Positions 36,368 through 44,399 of a stretch of 64,000 nucleotides of DNA are shown one piece after another. The notes below the pieces were generated by a model. That model worked only from the letters and a program-made list of their open reading frames with translations, was not told where the DNA came from and made no database searches. Positions within the stretch are counted from its first letter, which is position 1; each line of letters begins with the position of its first letter. Both the position numbers and the translations under genes were made by a program. Origin of the DNA: Helicobacter labetoulli. GTDB taxonomy: Bacteria; Campylobacterota; Campylobacteria; Campylobacterales; Helicobacteraceae. Where the stretch lies: positions 27,350-91,349 of the forward strand of contig NZ_QXJF01000012.1 of the NCBI RefSeq assembly GCF_003670275.1. The letters are read 5' to 3'.

Positions 36368-36403
36368 CCTCTTTAGAATTGTGTAAATTAGATTCTAAAG
36401 AGG
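36368..36403 (+). terminator. 12-bp stem hairpin after dps
   Basis: CCTCTTTAGAAT and ATTCTAAAGAGG form a perfect stem with a 12-base loop, nine bases after the dps stop. No T run follows, so it may be a terminator of another kind or an mRNA-stabilising end. I find no FMN riboswitch features before ribBA. Confidence 0.45.
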
Positions 36404-36516
36404 GCTTAGGCTATAAACTAGAATCTAACTTTAATCTCAATAAATGTCTAGTAATTTGTTTTATTTTTATACAATCACAACATTTTAAAAAACTTAAAAA
36501 TCCTAAGGATAGTTTA

Positions 36517-37575
36517 ATGTATCAAACGCGTATGAAAGAAGCTATAGAAGCGATTAAAAAAGGTGAAATGATTATCATAATGGACGATGAAGATAGGGAG
36601 AATGAGGGCGATTTGGTAATGGCTGGAATCTTTTCTGCACCAGAGAAAATAAACTTTATGGCACAAGAGGCAAGGGGGCTAATCTGTGTATCTATCACAC
36701 AAGAGCTAGCTCATAAGCTAGACCTACCCCCAATGGTGCAAAGAAATGATAGCAACCACGAAACCGCCTTTACCATATCCATTGACGCTAAGGAAGCAAA
36801 GACAGGGATTTCCGCATACGAGCGGGATTTAACAATCCGTCTAATGTGTGATAGCAACGCAAAGCCTAGCGATTTTGTGCGTCCGGGGCATATTTTCCCC
36901 CTTATTGCAAAAAGTGGTGGCACACTTATTCGCACAGGGCATACAGAAGCGAGTGTGGATATTTGTAGGCTTGCTGGTCTTGCACCCATTAGCGTGATAT
37001 GTGAGATTATGAAAAAAGATGGCACAATGGCTGGACGGGGGGATAAATTCCTTCTTGATTTTGCCAAGATTCATAATTTAAAGATTCTCTATGTTAGCGA
37101 CATTATTCAATATCGCTTAAATTTTGAGAATCTTGTGCGTGAAATCCGCCGCGAAAAAGTGGTATTTATGGATAAAGAATGCGAGAAAATCACCTTTTTA
37201 GACCATTTAGACAATGAACACATCGCCTTTAGCTTTAGTCCGCAGGCGACAACACCGCTTATTAGATTCCACAGCACAAGCAGTGATATTGCTCTTTTGA
37301 CAGATTCTAGCGAGTGGCAAGCCTTGCAAAAAAGCATAGAGCTACTTTCACAGCAAGGTGGCTATCTCATCTGCCTTGATACTACTGCAAAGAATGTTGC
37401 AAGTGGGAGTATCGCAAAAAATTGCGGTGATATTAAAGACTTTGGAATCGGCGCACAGATTCTAAAAACACTTGGTGTGAAAGACTTTGTCCTATTAAGC
37501 TCTACTTATGCTAATAATAACTATAATGCCTTAAGTGGCTTTGACTTGCATTTGCAAAAGAGTGTTGAGGTGTAG
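36517..37575 (+). CDS. ribBA: 3,4-dihydroxy-2-butanone 4-phosphate synthase with degenerate GTP cyclohydrolase II domain
   Basis: The 352-residue protein starts with a complete RibB domain (residues about 1-205): DDEDRENEGDLVMAG for metal and substrate, and RPGHIFPLIAKSGG and RTGHTEASVDICRLAG later. It makes a riboflavin precursor from ribulose 5-phosphate. The second half sits where RibA would be but lacks the zinc cysteine motif (normally C-D-C-G context), so it is probably inactive, as in H. pylori. The ATG at 36517 has AAGGAT upstream. An open frame extends 55 codons up but is not protein-like. Confidence 0.88.
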   Translation: MYQTRMKEAIEAIKKGEMIIIMDDEDRENEGDLVMAGIFSAPEKINFMAQEARGLICVSITQELAHKLDLPPMVQRNDSNHETAFTISIDAKEAKTGISAYERDLTIRLMCDSNAKPSDFVRPGHIFPLIAKSGGTLIRTGHTEASVDICRLAGLAPISVICEIMKKDGTMAGRGDKFLLDFAKIHNLKILYVSDIIQYRLNFENLVREIRREKVVFMDKECEKITFLDHLDNEHIAFSFSPQATTPLIRFHSTSSDIALLTDSSEWQALQKSIELLSQQGGYLICLDTTAKNVASGSIAKNCGDIKDFGIGAQILKTLGVKDFVLLSSTYANNNYNALSGFDLHLQKSVEV

Positions 37576-37587
37576 GAGGAAATGAAT

Positions 37588-37779
37588 ATGTGTAAAAAAA
37601 GTGAAATTTGTCTCTTGAATATGGACATCGGGGTTTTTATGGAATCTTTGCAGTTTGCACAAAAGATCAATATAGTTAGCATTCTTACACCTAGCATTTT
37701 GTTTATCGTAAGTATCATTTTCCCACGAAGTGTGCGTATGTTAGTTAGTGTTGCGGGGGGGGGGGGCTTTATAGCTTAG
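37588..37779 (+). CDS. Short membrane-type ORF with terminal G12 tract, unknown
   Basis: The 63-residue reading frame has AGGAGG eight bases before the ATG, a hydrophobic segment at about 30-48 (VSILTPSILFIVSIIF) and a G12 tract near its end. In this copy it stops 11 bases after the tract. With 10 or 13 G it would run to TAA 37935-37937 (about 116 residues). I do not recognise either form. It may be a phase-variable gene or a decayed 5' end of one. Confidence 0.4.
   Translation: MCKKSEICLLNMDIGVFMESLQFAQKINIVSILTPSILFIVSIIFPRSVRMLVSVAGGGGFIA
37755..37766 (+). repeat. G12 tract in the short ORF after ribBA
   Basis: Twelve G residues end the short ORF. Only one of the three frames after the tract stays open for more than 50 codons, the frame reached with G10 or G13. 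Confidence 0.8.
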
Positions 37780-37979
37780 AATCTCATAGTGTTGTATCTT
37801 GGGCTTCTTTATTCTCTTTTTCTATCAAAAATTCATTTCCACAAGCTTGTCATTCTATAAAGGTCGTGGCAAATAATTCTTTCTATACAATTTCTTTTTG
37901 TTTGTTTTCTTTTGTATGTTCAGTCTCCTTTTTATAAATTATGGTTTATCAAAATTATGATGGAAAAAGGAGAATGATA

Positions 37980-38886
37980 ATGAAGTGTCGGATACTCGTG
38001 TGTTACCACAAGCCAAGCATTGTTTTTGCTAATGAATGTCTATTGCCTATTTTGGTTGGGGCATCAAGTGTGAAAGAAGAGAGTGTTAGCGAACTAGAGA
38101 ATCTTTGCAAGCAAAAAGGAGTAAGTTTATGGCGTGATGATAGTGGAGATAATATTTCCTCACTTTTGTGAGCTGACGGCGATGTATTGGGCTTGGAAAA
38201 ACTTGGATTCTGACTATTATGGATTGTTTCATTATCGTAGAATCTTTGATTTCAAAGATTCTTATGCGTCGCAAATGCCAAGAAAAGAAACTATAAGCGA
38301 CAAAACAAATATCATAGGGCAATATAAGCTAGATTCTCAAGACATTATAGATGTCTGCAGGGATTGTGATATTGTCTTGCCAAAAAAGGTGATTGACCAC
38401 GGACAGAGAAAAAGAGCAGAAAATTTGTCGCTATATGAGCTGTATGATGTTGTTCATTATATTAAAGATTTAGATGTTTGTTTGGAGTATATTGCTTCAA
38501 AGTATCCTGATATGCATACAATTGCTATGCAAACAATTCACCATAAACCATTGTATTGGCATATTGCGAATATGTGTATTATGAAAAAAGAATTGTATTT
38601 TGAGTATTGTGAGTGGATTTTTGATATTTTATTCGGAGTGCAAGGTAAGATTCCTTATCACTCTTATGACACTCATCAAGCAAGAGTTTTTGGCTTTTTG
38701 TCCGAACGACTTTTGAATATATGGATAGAGTATAAAAGGCAAACACAAACAAACTTGGTTATTAAAGAGTTGCCGCTAGTAGTTTTTAGGTTAAAATCTA
38801 AAAGAAGATGGCTAGGTTGGGTGCAAGATGGCAATGTAAAGCGGTTTTTTGTTTGTAAGATTCGGATTTTAAAAAAGCGATTGTAA
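37980..38886 (+). pseudogene. DUF4422-type glycosyltransferase, frameshifted
   Basis: The N-terminal part (KCRILVCYHKPS, then SLWRDDSGDNIS) and the rest (HFCELTAMYWAWKNL, GLFHYRRIFDF) are one DUF4422 domain but in two frames; the switch is at about 38150-38160. The total length is 907 bases, one more than a whole number of codons. No homopolymer marks the site, so decay is more likely than phase variation. The start ATG 37980 has GGAG seven bases upstream. Intact, it would be about 300 residues and transfer a sugar to a surface glycan. Confidence 0.7.
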
Positions 38887-38896
38887 AAGATTTGGT

Positions 38897-40330
38897 ATGA
38901 ATAGGCGATTGAAGAATTTTAAACAATATAGTACGCATCCTTCTTTTGTTAGAGTGGTAAGTTTGATTTGTTCTATGCTTATGGCGGTGGCCATAGCACT
39001 TTTACCTTTGAGTTATAGTGTTGTTTCTATAAGGCTTCCGCTCAATCTTTTGTATCTTGCCCTGATTTTATTTGTTGTGCTGTGTTATAAGCAATTTAAG
39101 CTTAAGGATATAAAAAATATAACCTTTCCCTTGGTGTGTTATGTTGTTGTGATATGTATGGCATTTGTCTCCTTATTGTTTGCTACTGATAGCAATTCAA
39201 CATTTCTTGTTATAAGGCAGTATTTGTTGGAGCCATTTCTTTTTATGTTATTAGCGTATTATGTGGTAAAAGGGCTTGATAGAAAGAGTTTTTTCTATTT
39301 TATTTGTGCTATTTTTTTGGCATTGTCTTATCACCCCATAGTAACAATTTATGATTTTTTATCTCACAATGGAAGTTTTGGAGATTATCGTGCTATGTTA
39401 CCTGCTTATCATACTCCAGCCACAGTGTATGCTTTTTATCTTATTGTATCTTTTAGTTTTGTGCTTGGTATCTTTTTGCAAACAAGGGGGATATTGAAAA
39501 TTGTATTTTTCATATTAAGCATAATATGTGTTTTTGCTTTTTTCTGTAATGGTGGACGCTTCGCTCTTTTGGCGTGTGTGGTTATGTGTCTTAGTCCTTT
39601 TGTGTTATGTGTTTATAAAACAAAAGTAAGAGTGTTATTTGGCATAAGTTTGCTTTGTGTAATTGCTGTGTTTGGTGTATATAAGCTTAGTCAATCTTGG
39701 CAGATGAGATTTAATTTTTACAATATGGCACAAAATTTTCATCAAGTGTGGAAGAGTGATCCTGCTGAAATGGGAAAATTTAGCTATGGTTGTGGTAAAT
39801 GGCTGGTATGTTCTATTCATTCTACAAATGAATATTCATCTGTTAGATGGGAAGATTCAAGCCTTATTAGAATCTCTTTGTTAAAATCTACACTTCTTGC
39901 CATAGCGGACAATCCTTGGCGTCCAAATGGTTATCATTTTCAGCAATTTCCTTACAATATTCAAAATATATTTGCTATCAATTCTCCTAATCACCCTTTT
40001 CCGTTCAAATATACCAATGACAATAAAATCATATTAGCTCACGCTCACAATCATAATTATATTATGTCTATATGGTTTGAGCTTGGGGTGATTGGTTTTA
40101 TAGCGAGTATGTTATTTTTCTCTTATTTCGTTTGGAGTGGATATAGGGCAAAGATTAGGTGTGATGCATATGGCAAAGGAGATTCAAAAAATGTCATTAT
40201 TATAAGCGTGAGCATTATGCTTATCGCTTTATTTGTGAGTAATCTATTTGATTGTATCCCCGTGCGTGATGGAGAAATTGTGTTGTTTATATTGCTTGGT
40301 GTATTTTTGGGGATAAGATATGCGAGATAA
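38897..40330 (+). CDS. O-antigen ligase / polymerase-like membrane protein
   Basis: The 477-residue protein has about ten to twelve membrane helices and a large periplasmic loop at roughly 255-395. The stretch HAHNHNYIMSIWFELGVIG near residue 390 matches the Wzy_C/WaaL conserved histidine region. Such proteins join O-antigen to lipid A-core or polymerise it. Gene context (glycosyltransferases, glf) agrees. Ligase or polymerase cannot be separated by sequence. It overlaps the next gene by 11 bases. Confidence 0.78.
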   Translation: MNRRLKNFKQYSTHPSFVRVVSLICSMLMAVAIALLPLSYSVVSIRLPLNLLYLALILFVVLCYKQFKLKDIKNITFPLVCYVVVICMAFVSLLFATDSNSTFLVIRQYLLEPFLFMLLAYYVVKGLDRKSFFYFICAIFLALSYHPIVTIYDFLSHNGSFGDYRAMLPAYHTPATVYAFYLIVSFSFVLGIFLQTRGILKIVFFILSIICVFAFFCNGGRFALLACVVMCLSPFVLCVYKTKVRVLFGISLLCVIAVFGVYKLSQSWQMRFNFYNMAQNFHQVWKSDPAEMGKFSYGCGKWLVCSIHSTNEYSSVRWEDSSLIRISLLKSTLLAIADNPWRPNGYHFQQFPYNIQNIFAINSPNHPFPFKYTNDNKIILAHAHNHNYIMSIWFELGVIGFIASMLFFSYFVWSGYRAKIRCDAYGKGDSKNVIIISVSIMLIALFVSNLFDCIPVRDGEIVLFILLGVFLGIRYAR

Positions 40331-41418
40331 AGCACTTGTATCCATAATTATCCCTTTTTATAATACTGCTGCTTATCTACCAGAGTGCTTAGATTCTATT
40401 TTGGCACAAAGCTACAAGAGGCTTGAGATTATTCTTGTTGATGATGGGAGCAATGATGAGAGCACGAGTATAGCTCAAAGATATGTAGATCAAGATAGTA
40501 GAATTTGTCTTATTAGACAGGATAATATGGGTGCTGGGGCAGCAAGAAACAAAGGCTTAGAATCTGCCCGTGGCAAGTATGTTTTATTTTTTGATTCTGA
40601 TGACTATATGAATGAAAATGCAATCTATAAGCTTGTGGAGAGGGCGGAGGATACGCAAGCACAAATTGTAATTGCTAGGAGTAAAGAATATAGACTGCAG
40701 GATACCACTTTGGTAGATATGAATTGGGCATTGCGATTTGAACTTTTGCCTGAAAAGCTAGTGTTTAATTATAAAGATATGGGGGGATTATATTTTTGGT
40801 TTTTGTGTTGACTGGGCGTGGGATAAACTCTATAAAAGAGAGTTTACCTATACTCGTGGGCTGAAGTTTCAAGAGATTAGATCAAGTAATGATTTGTATT
40901 TTGTCTTTTCTTCGCTAGTAGAGGCAGATTCTATAAGTGTTATAGATAGTGTGCTTTTTTATCATCGCACACAAAATCCATATTCTTTGGAAAATAGTAG
41001 AGACAAGAATCCGCTTGTATTTTTTGAAGCATTATATGCCTTGCGCACAAGGCTTATTAAAAATGGCACTTTTGATAATGTAGAGAGAAGCTTTGTAAAT
41101 TGGAGCTTGGATTTTTGTTTTTGGCATTTACAAACACTTGGTGAAAAGGGGCATTGCATATTGTTCAAGGCACTTAAAAGGGAGCTTTACCAGTTGGGAA
41201 TAGCCTCAAAACCGCGTGATTTTTTTATTCACCCAGCAAACCACAACAAACTACACTACATTCTCTCCATACCGCTTTGGCTACACAAGCTAAACCGCAC
41301 AAAGCCTTTTGACACAAGAGGCATATTTTGGATACACCTAAGAGGTAAAAAGACAATTATTAGAATCTTTGGCTTTACTCTCTATAAAAGGAATTGCGAT
41401 GAAGACTATTTGGTATGA
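40320..41418 (+). pseudogene. GT2-family glycosyltransferase, out of frame at G6
   Basis: The first part (VSIIIPFYNTAAYLPECL, LVDDGSNDES, FFDSDDYMN) is a GT2 catalytic domain. It stops at TGA 40809-40811. One frame over, the sequence continues as CVDWAWDKLYKREFTYTRG and on through the usual tail to 41418. The switch falls at ATGGGGGG (40791-40796): with five G the whole is 365 codons. The start overlaps the ligase gene. It is OFF in this copy, either by a single-base slip or as a dead gene. Confidence 0.85.
40791..40796 (+). repeat. G6 tract at the GT2 frameshift
   Basis: Six G residues in ATGGGGGGATT. Removal of one restores a full-length GT2 frame. It is short for a classic contingency tract but is the only repeat at the break. 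Confidence 0.75.
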
Positions 41419-42365
41419 TAAGCTCTTTAAAGAGCGTTATATCCGCCGTAACAAGGCTGCTTTGCTCTATGTGCTTGATTATATGGGGGGGGGGGACCTC
41501 TTTGTTTTATAGGTTCATCAAGCGATTTGGTGGCACATATTTTAGATTAAGGGTATTGTTCGGTATGGTTGATATTCCACAGCTCACAATTATTCTCACA
41601 ACAAAATGCACTCTCAAATGCGAATCGTGCAGCAATTTAATGCAATATTTTTTGCCAAATGAGCATTTTGACACAAGCTTTATGCGTCTTCAAAACGATA
41701 TGGAAGCACTTTTGAGTGCTGTCTCAAGCATTGGATTTGTGCATGTTATCGGTGGGGAGCCACTACTTTTTAAAGAGCTACCGCAAGTTATGAGCTATCT
41801 TGCCAAACAACCTCAAATCAAAGGCGTTGAGCTTATCACAAATGGTACAAAAAGCTTTAGTGATGAACTGCTTGATTCTTTATGTTATGACAAAACTCGT
41901 GTTATCATTTCAGACTATAGCACAAATCCCGCGTTGATAAAACGATTAAAACACGATGAAATACTACACTTGCTCAAGGAAAGAAATATTAAATATTTAT
42001 TTTATCATAGCAATTCTCTCTGGCGCGATGTGGGCAAAATATTTAAACGCAATCGACCCAAAGAGTTGATTGTCAAGAATTACCACGCATGCAAAATGCC
42101 ATGCATTAGCCTCATAGGTGGTAACAACAACACTCTTGGTGGCATATTTGTATGTCCCATTGCCGCTGGATTAAGTAAGCTAAGAAACAAGGAAGAATTT
42201 GATGGAGATTTTGTATCTCTGCATTCTAAAACTCTGCGTAAAGATATTATTAGCTTCTATCGGCAAGATTTTTACAAAGCTTGTGATTATTGCCCAAATC
42301 TTTGGGAGGGGGTAGGCGAGATACCTGTCGCATTACAAACTACAAGAACATTAAGGCTTGAATAA
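41399..42365 (+). CDS. Radical SAM protein of the glycan cluster, out of frame at G11
   Basis: The core has CTLKCESC (Cx3Cx2C), GGEPLLFKELPQVM and later ACKMPC and CDYCPN, as in radical SAM/SPASM-like proteins. The natural start appears to be ATG 41399 (AAAAGGA upstream, start MKTIWYDKLFKERYIRRN), overlapping the GT2 gene. In that frame G11 leads to a stop at about 41511, so the gene is OFF; G10 or G13 gives about 321 residues. A frame from ATG 41415 reads through with G11 but has a random N-terminus and no ribosome site. Substrate unknown; it is related in form to the gene at 9799. Confidence 0.75.
41485..41495 (+). repeat. G11 contingency tract in the radical SAM gene
   Basis: Eleven G residues follow the AT of codon 29 in the 41399 frame. 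One G less or two more would restore the frame to the radical SAM domain. Confidence 0.85.
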
Positions 42366-42384
42366 AACTTTCAAAGGAGAAAAT

Positions 42385-43503
42385 ATGCATTATCAAAATG
42401 TAATAGTGGGAGCAGGATTAGCTGGTTTAACCATAGCAGAAAGACTAGCAAATGATTTAAACGAGCAAGTTTTAATTATAGATAAAAGGGAGCATATAGG
42501 CGGCAATGTGTATGATTACAGCTATAACGATATTATGGTGCATAAATATGGCAGTCATATATTCCACACTAACAACAGAGAAGTGTGGAATTACCTTAAT
42601 ACTTTTACTAGTTTTTATCCATACCAACACAAAATAAAAGGATTTGTAGATGGGCAGTTTATACCTATACCTTTTAACCTTAACTCACTTTATATGCTAT
42701 TCCCTATTCGTATGGCACAAGAGTTAGAATCTATACTTTTAAAGCATTACGCATATGGGAGCAGAGTATCAATAATAGATATTCAAAAAATCACAGAACT
42801 TACCTTTTTAAGTCAATATATTTATGAAAAGATTTTTTTGCATTATACCCTTAAGCAATGGCAATGTGAGCCAAATAAGCTAGATTCTAGCGTCCTTAAT
42901 CGTGTGCCTATTATTATAAGTAAAGATGATAGATATTTTTACGATAGATTTCAAGGGATTCCTATGCAGGGTTATACAAAAATGTGTGAAAATATGATTG
43001 ATAGCAAGTATATTAGCGTGCAATATAATACAAAATGGCACGAAGTGAAAAATGATATAAAGTATAATCGTTTGTTTTTTTGTGGGGCAATTGATGAATT
43101 TTTTGACTATGAGTTTGGAGCGCTACCTTATAGAAGTTTAGAGTTTGATTTTGTATGTTTTGAGAAAGAGTATTTTCAGGGTAGTGCCGTGGTGAATTAT
43201 CCAAATAATTACGACTATACGCGTATTGGCGAGTATAAATACTTTTTAGATTCAAAAAGCAAACATAGTGTTGTGAGTTTTGAATATCCAAAAGCATATT
43301 CTCAAGGAGATGAGCGTTATTATCCTATACCCAATCAAGAATCGCAAGTGTTGTATCAGTCCTATAAAGCAAAGGCAGAAAAGCTTAAAAATGTGTATTT
43401 TGTCGGCAGACTTGGGGAATATCGCTATTATGATATGGATAAAGTCATCTCTCGTGCCCTCTCACTTTTTGATGAGATATATAGAGATTCTAAGAAAAAG
43501 TGA
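42385..43503 (+). CDS. glf: UDP-galactopyranose mutase
   Basis: The 372-residue flavoprotein has the FAD-binding VGAGLAGLTIAERLA at its start, the GLF motif HKYGSHIFHTNNREVW near residue 55 and FVGRLGEYRYYDMD near 340. It turns UDP-galactopyranose into UDP-galactofuranose, so the surface glycan probably contains galactofuranose. ATG 42385 has AAAGGAG upstream; a TTG nine codons earlier is not used. It ends the + strand glycan gene run. Confidence 0.94.
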   Translation: MHYQNVIVGAGLAGLTIAERLANDLNEQVLIIDKREHIGGNVYDYSYNDIMVHKYGSHIFHTNNREVWNYLNTFTSFYPYQHKIKGFVDGQFIPIPFNLNSLYMLFPIRMAQELESILLKHYAYGSRVSIIDIQKITELTFLSQYIYEKIFLHYTLKQWQCEPNKLDSSVLNRVPIIISKDDRYFYDRFQGIPMQGYTKMCENMIDSKYISVQYNTKWHEVKNDIKYNRLFFCGAIDEFFDYEFGALPYRSLEFDFVCFEKEYFQGSAVVNYPNNYDYTRIGEYKYFLDSKSKHSVVSFEYPKAYSQGDERYYPIPNQESQVLYQSYKAKAEKLKNVYFVGRLGEYRYYDMDKVISRALSLFDEIYRDSKKK

Positions 43504-43518
43504 GGGCTATAATCTATG

Positions 43519-43547
43519 TGACATTATGTAAATGTTTTTCAATGTCA
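43519..43547 (+). terminator. Hairpin after glf, possible terminator
   Basis: TGACATT and AATGTCA with a 15-base loop, followed by TTTTAAACTTTTT, lie 16 bases after the glf stop, between convergent genes. Confidence 0.45.
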
Positions 43548-43595
43548 TTTTAAACTTTTTAGTTGTTTTGCAGATTTTTATTGTTGGTAACACTC

Positions 43596-44396
43596 TTATA
43601 ATCCACATTCCCTTTGTGCGTAGCTTTGGAGTTGTGTAATACCATTTTCCCCGCACACACGACATTGTGGATTCCTTTTTAAGCTAATCTTGCGAAAAGC
43701 CATAGTGAGTGAATCAAAGCTCAAAAGTTGATTGTAGAGCGGCCCTCCTATGTTTGTAATCATTTTTAGCACCTCTGTGGCTTGAATCGTGCCTAGAATC
43801 CCAGCAATAGAGCCAAATACCCCAGCTTCCGCACAGTTTGGCACACTGCCTTGTGGTGGTGGGCTATCAAAAATACACGCATAGCACGCACTCTGCTTTG
43901 GTTTAATGCTCATACTCTGCCCACTAAAGCGTAAGATTCCCCCGTGTGAATAAGGCTTGTCTAGCAGCACACAAGCATCATTTATGAGAAATTTTGTTGC
44001 AAAATTATCGCATCCATCAACAATAATATCAAATTGAGACAGCACCTCAAGGGCATTGCTAGAATCTAGCATATACGAAAATGGTGTGATTTTCACATCA
44101 GGATTAATGGCTTGAAGCTTTTTGAGTGCAGATTCTACCTTTGGTATGCCAATATCTTCAGTGGAGTGCAGAATCTGTCTTTGCAGATTGCTTAAATCAA
44201 CATTATCGCCATCAATAATGCCAATCTCCCCCACACCAGCTGCGGCAAGATAATACGCAATAGGAGAGCCAAGCCCACCAGCACCGACAACAAGCACCTT
44301 TGCTTTGAGAATTTTCTCCTGCCCCTTGAATCCGCACTCTCTTAGACTAAAGTGCCTTGCATAGCGTCTTAGCTGCTCTTGGGTAAAATTATACAT
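43596..44396 (-). CDS. ThiF/MoeB-family adenylyltransferase
   Basis: The 266-residue protein has the nucleotide-binding VLVVGAGGLGSPIAYYLAAA near residue 34, DGDNVDLSNLQRQ near 65, the catalytic-cysteine region around CYACIFDSPPPQ and a zinc CxxC (CRVC) at the end. Such enzymes adenylate the C-terminus of a sulfur carrier such as MoaD or ThiS. MoeB would serve molybdopterin for FDH; ThiF would serve thiamine. The two cannot be told apart here. ATG 44396 is chosen over TTG 44399. It directly follows pflA. Confidence 0.82.
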   Translation of the reverse strand: MYNFTQEQLRRYARHFSLRECGFKGQEKILKAKVLVVGAGGLGSPIAYYLAAAGVGEIGIIDGDNVDLSNLQRQILHSTEDIGIPKVESALKKLQAINPDVKITPFSYMLDSSNALEVLSQFDIIVDGCDNFATKFLINDACVLLDKPYSHGGILRFSGQSMSIKPKQSACYACIFDSPPPQGSVPNCAEAGVFGSIAGILGTIQATEVLKMITNIGGPLYNQLLSFDSLTMAFRKISLKRNPQCRVCGENGITQLQSYAQRECGL

Positions 44397-44399
44397 CAA

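Noticed and set aside
36360..36516. FMN riboswitch before ribBA
   Set aside because: Only a simple hairpin close to dps is present; conserved FMN riboswitch segments were not seen.
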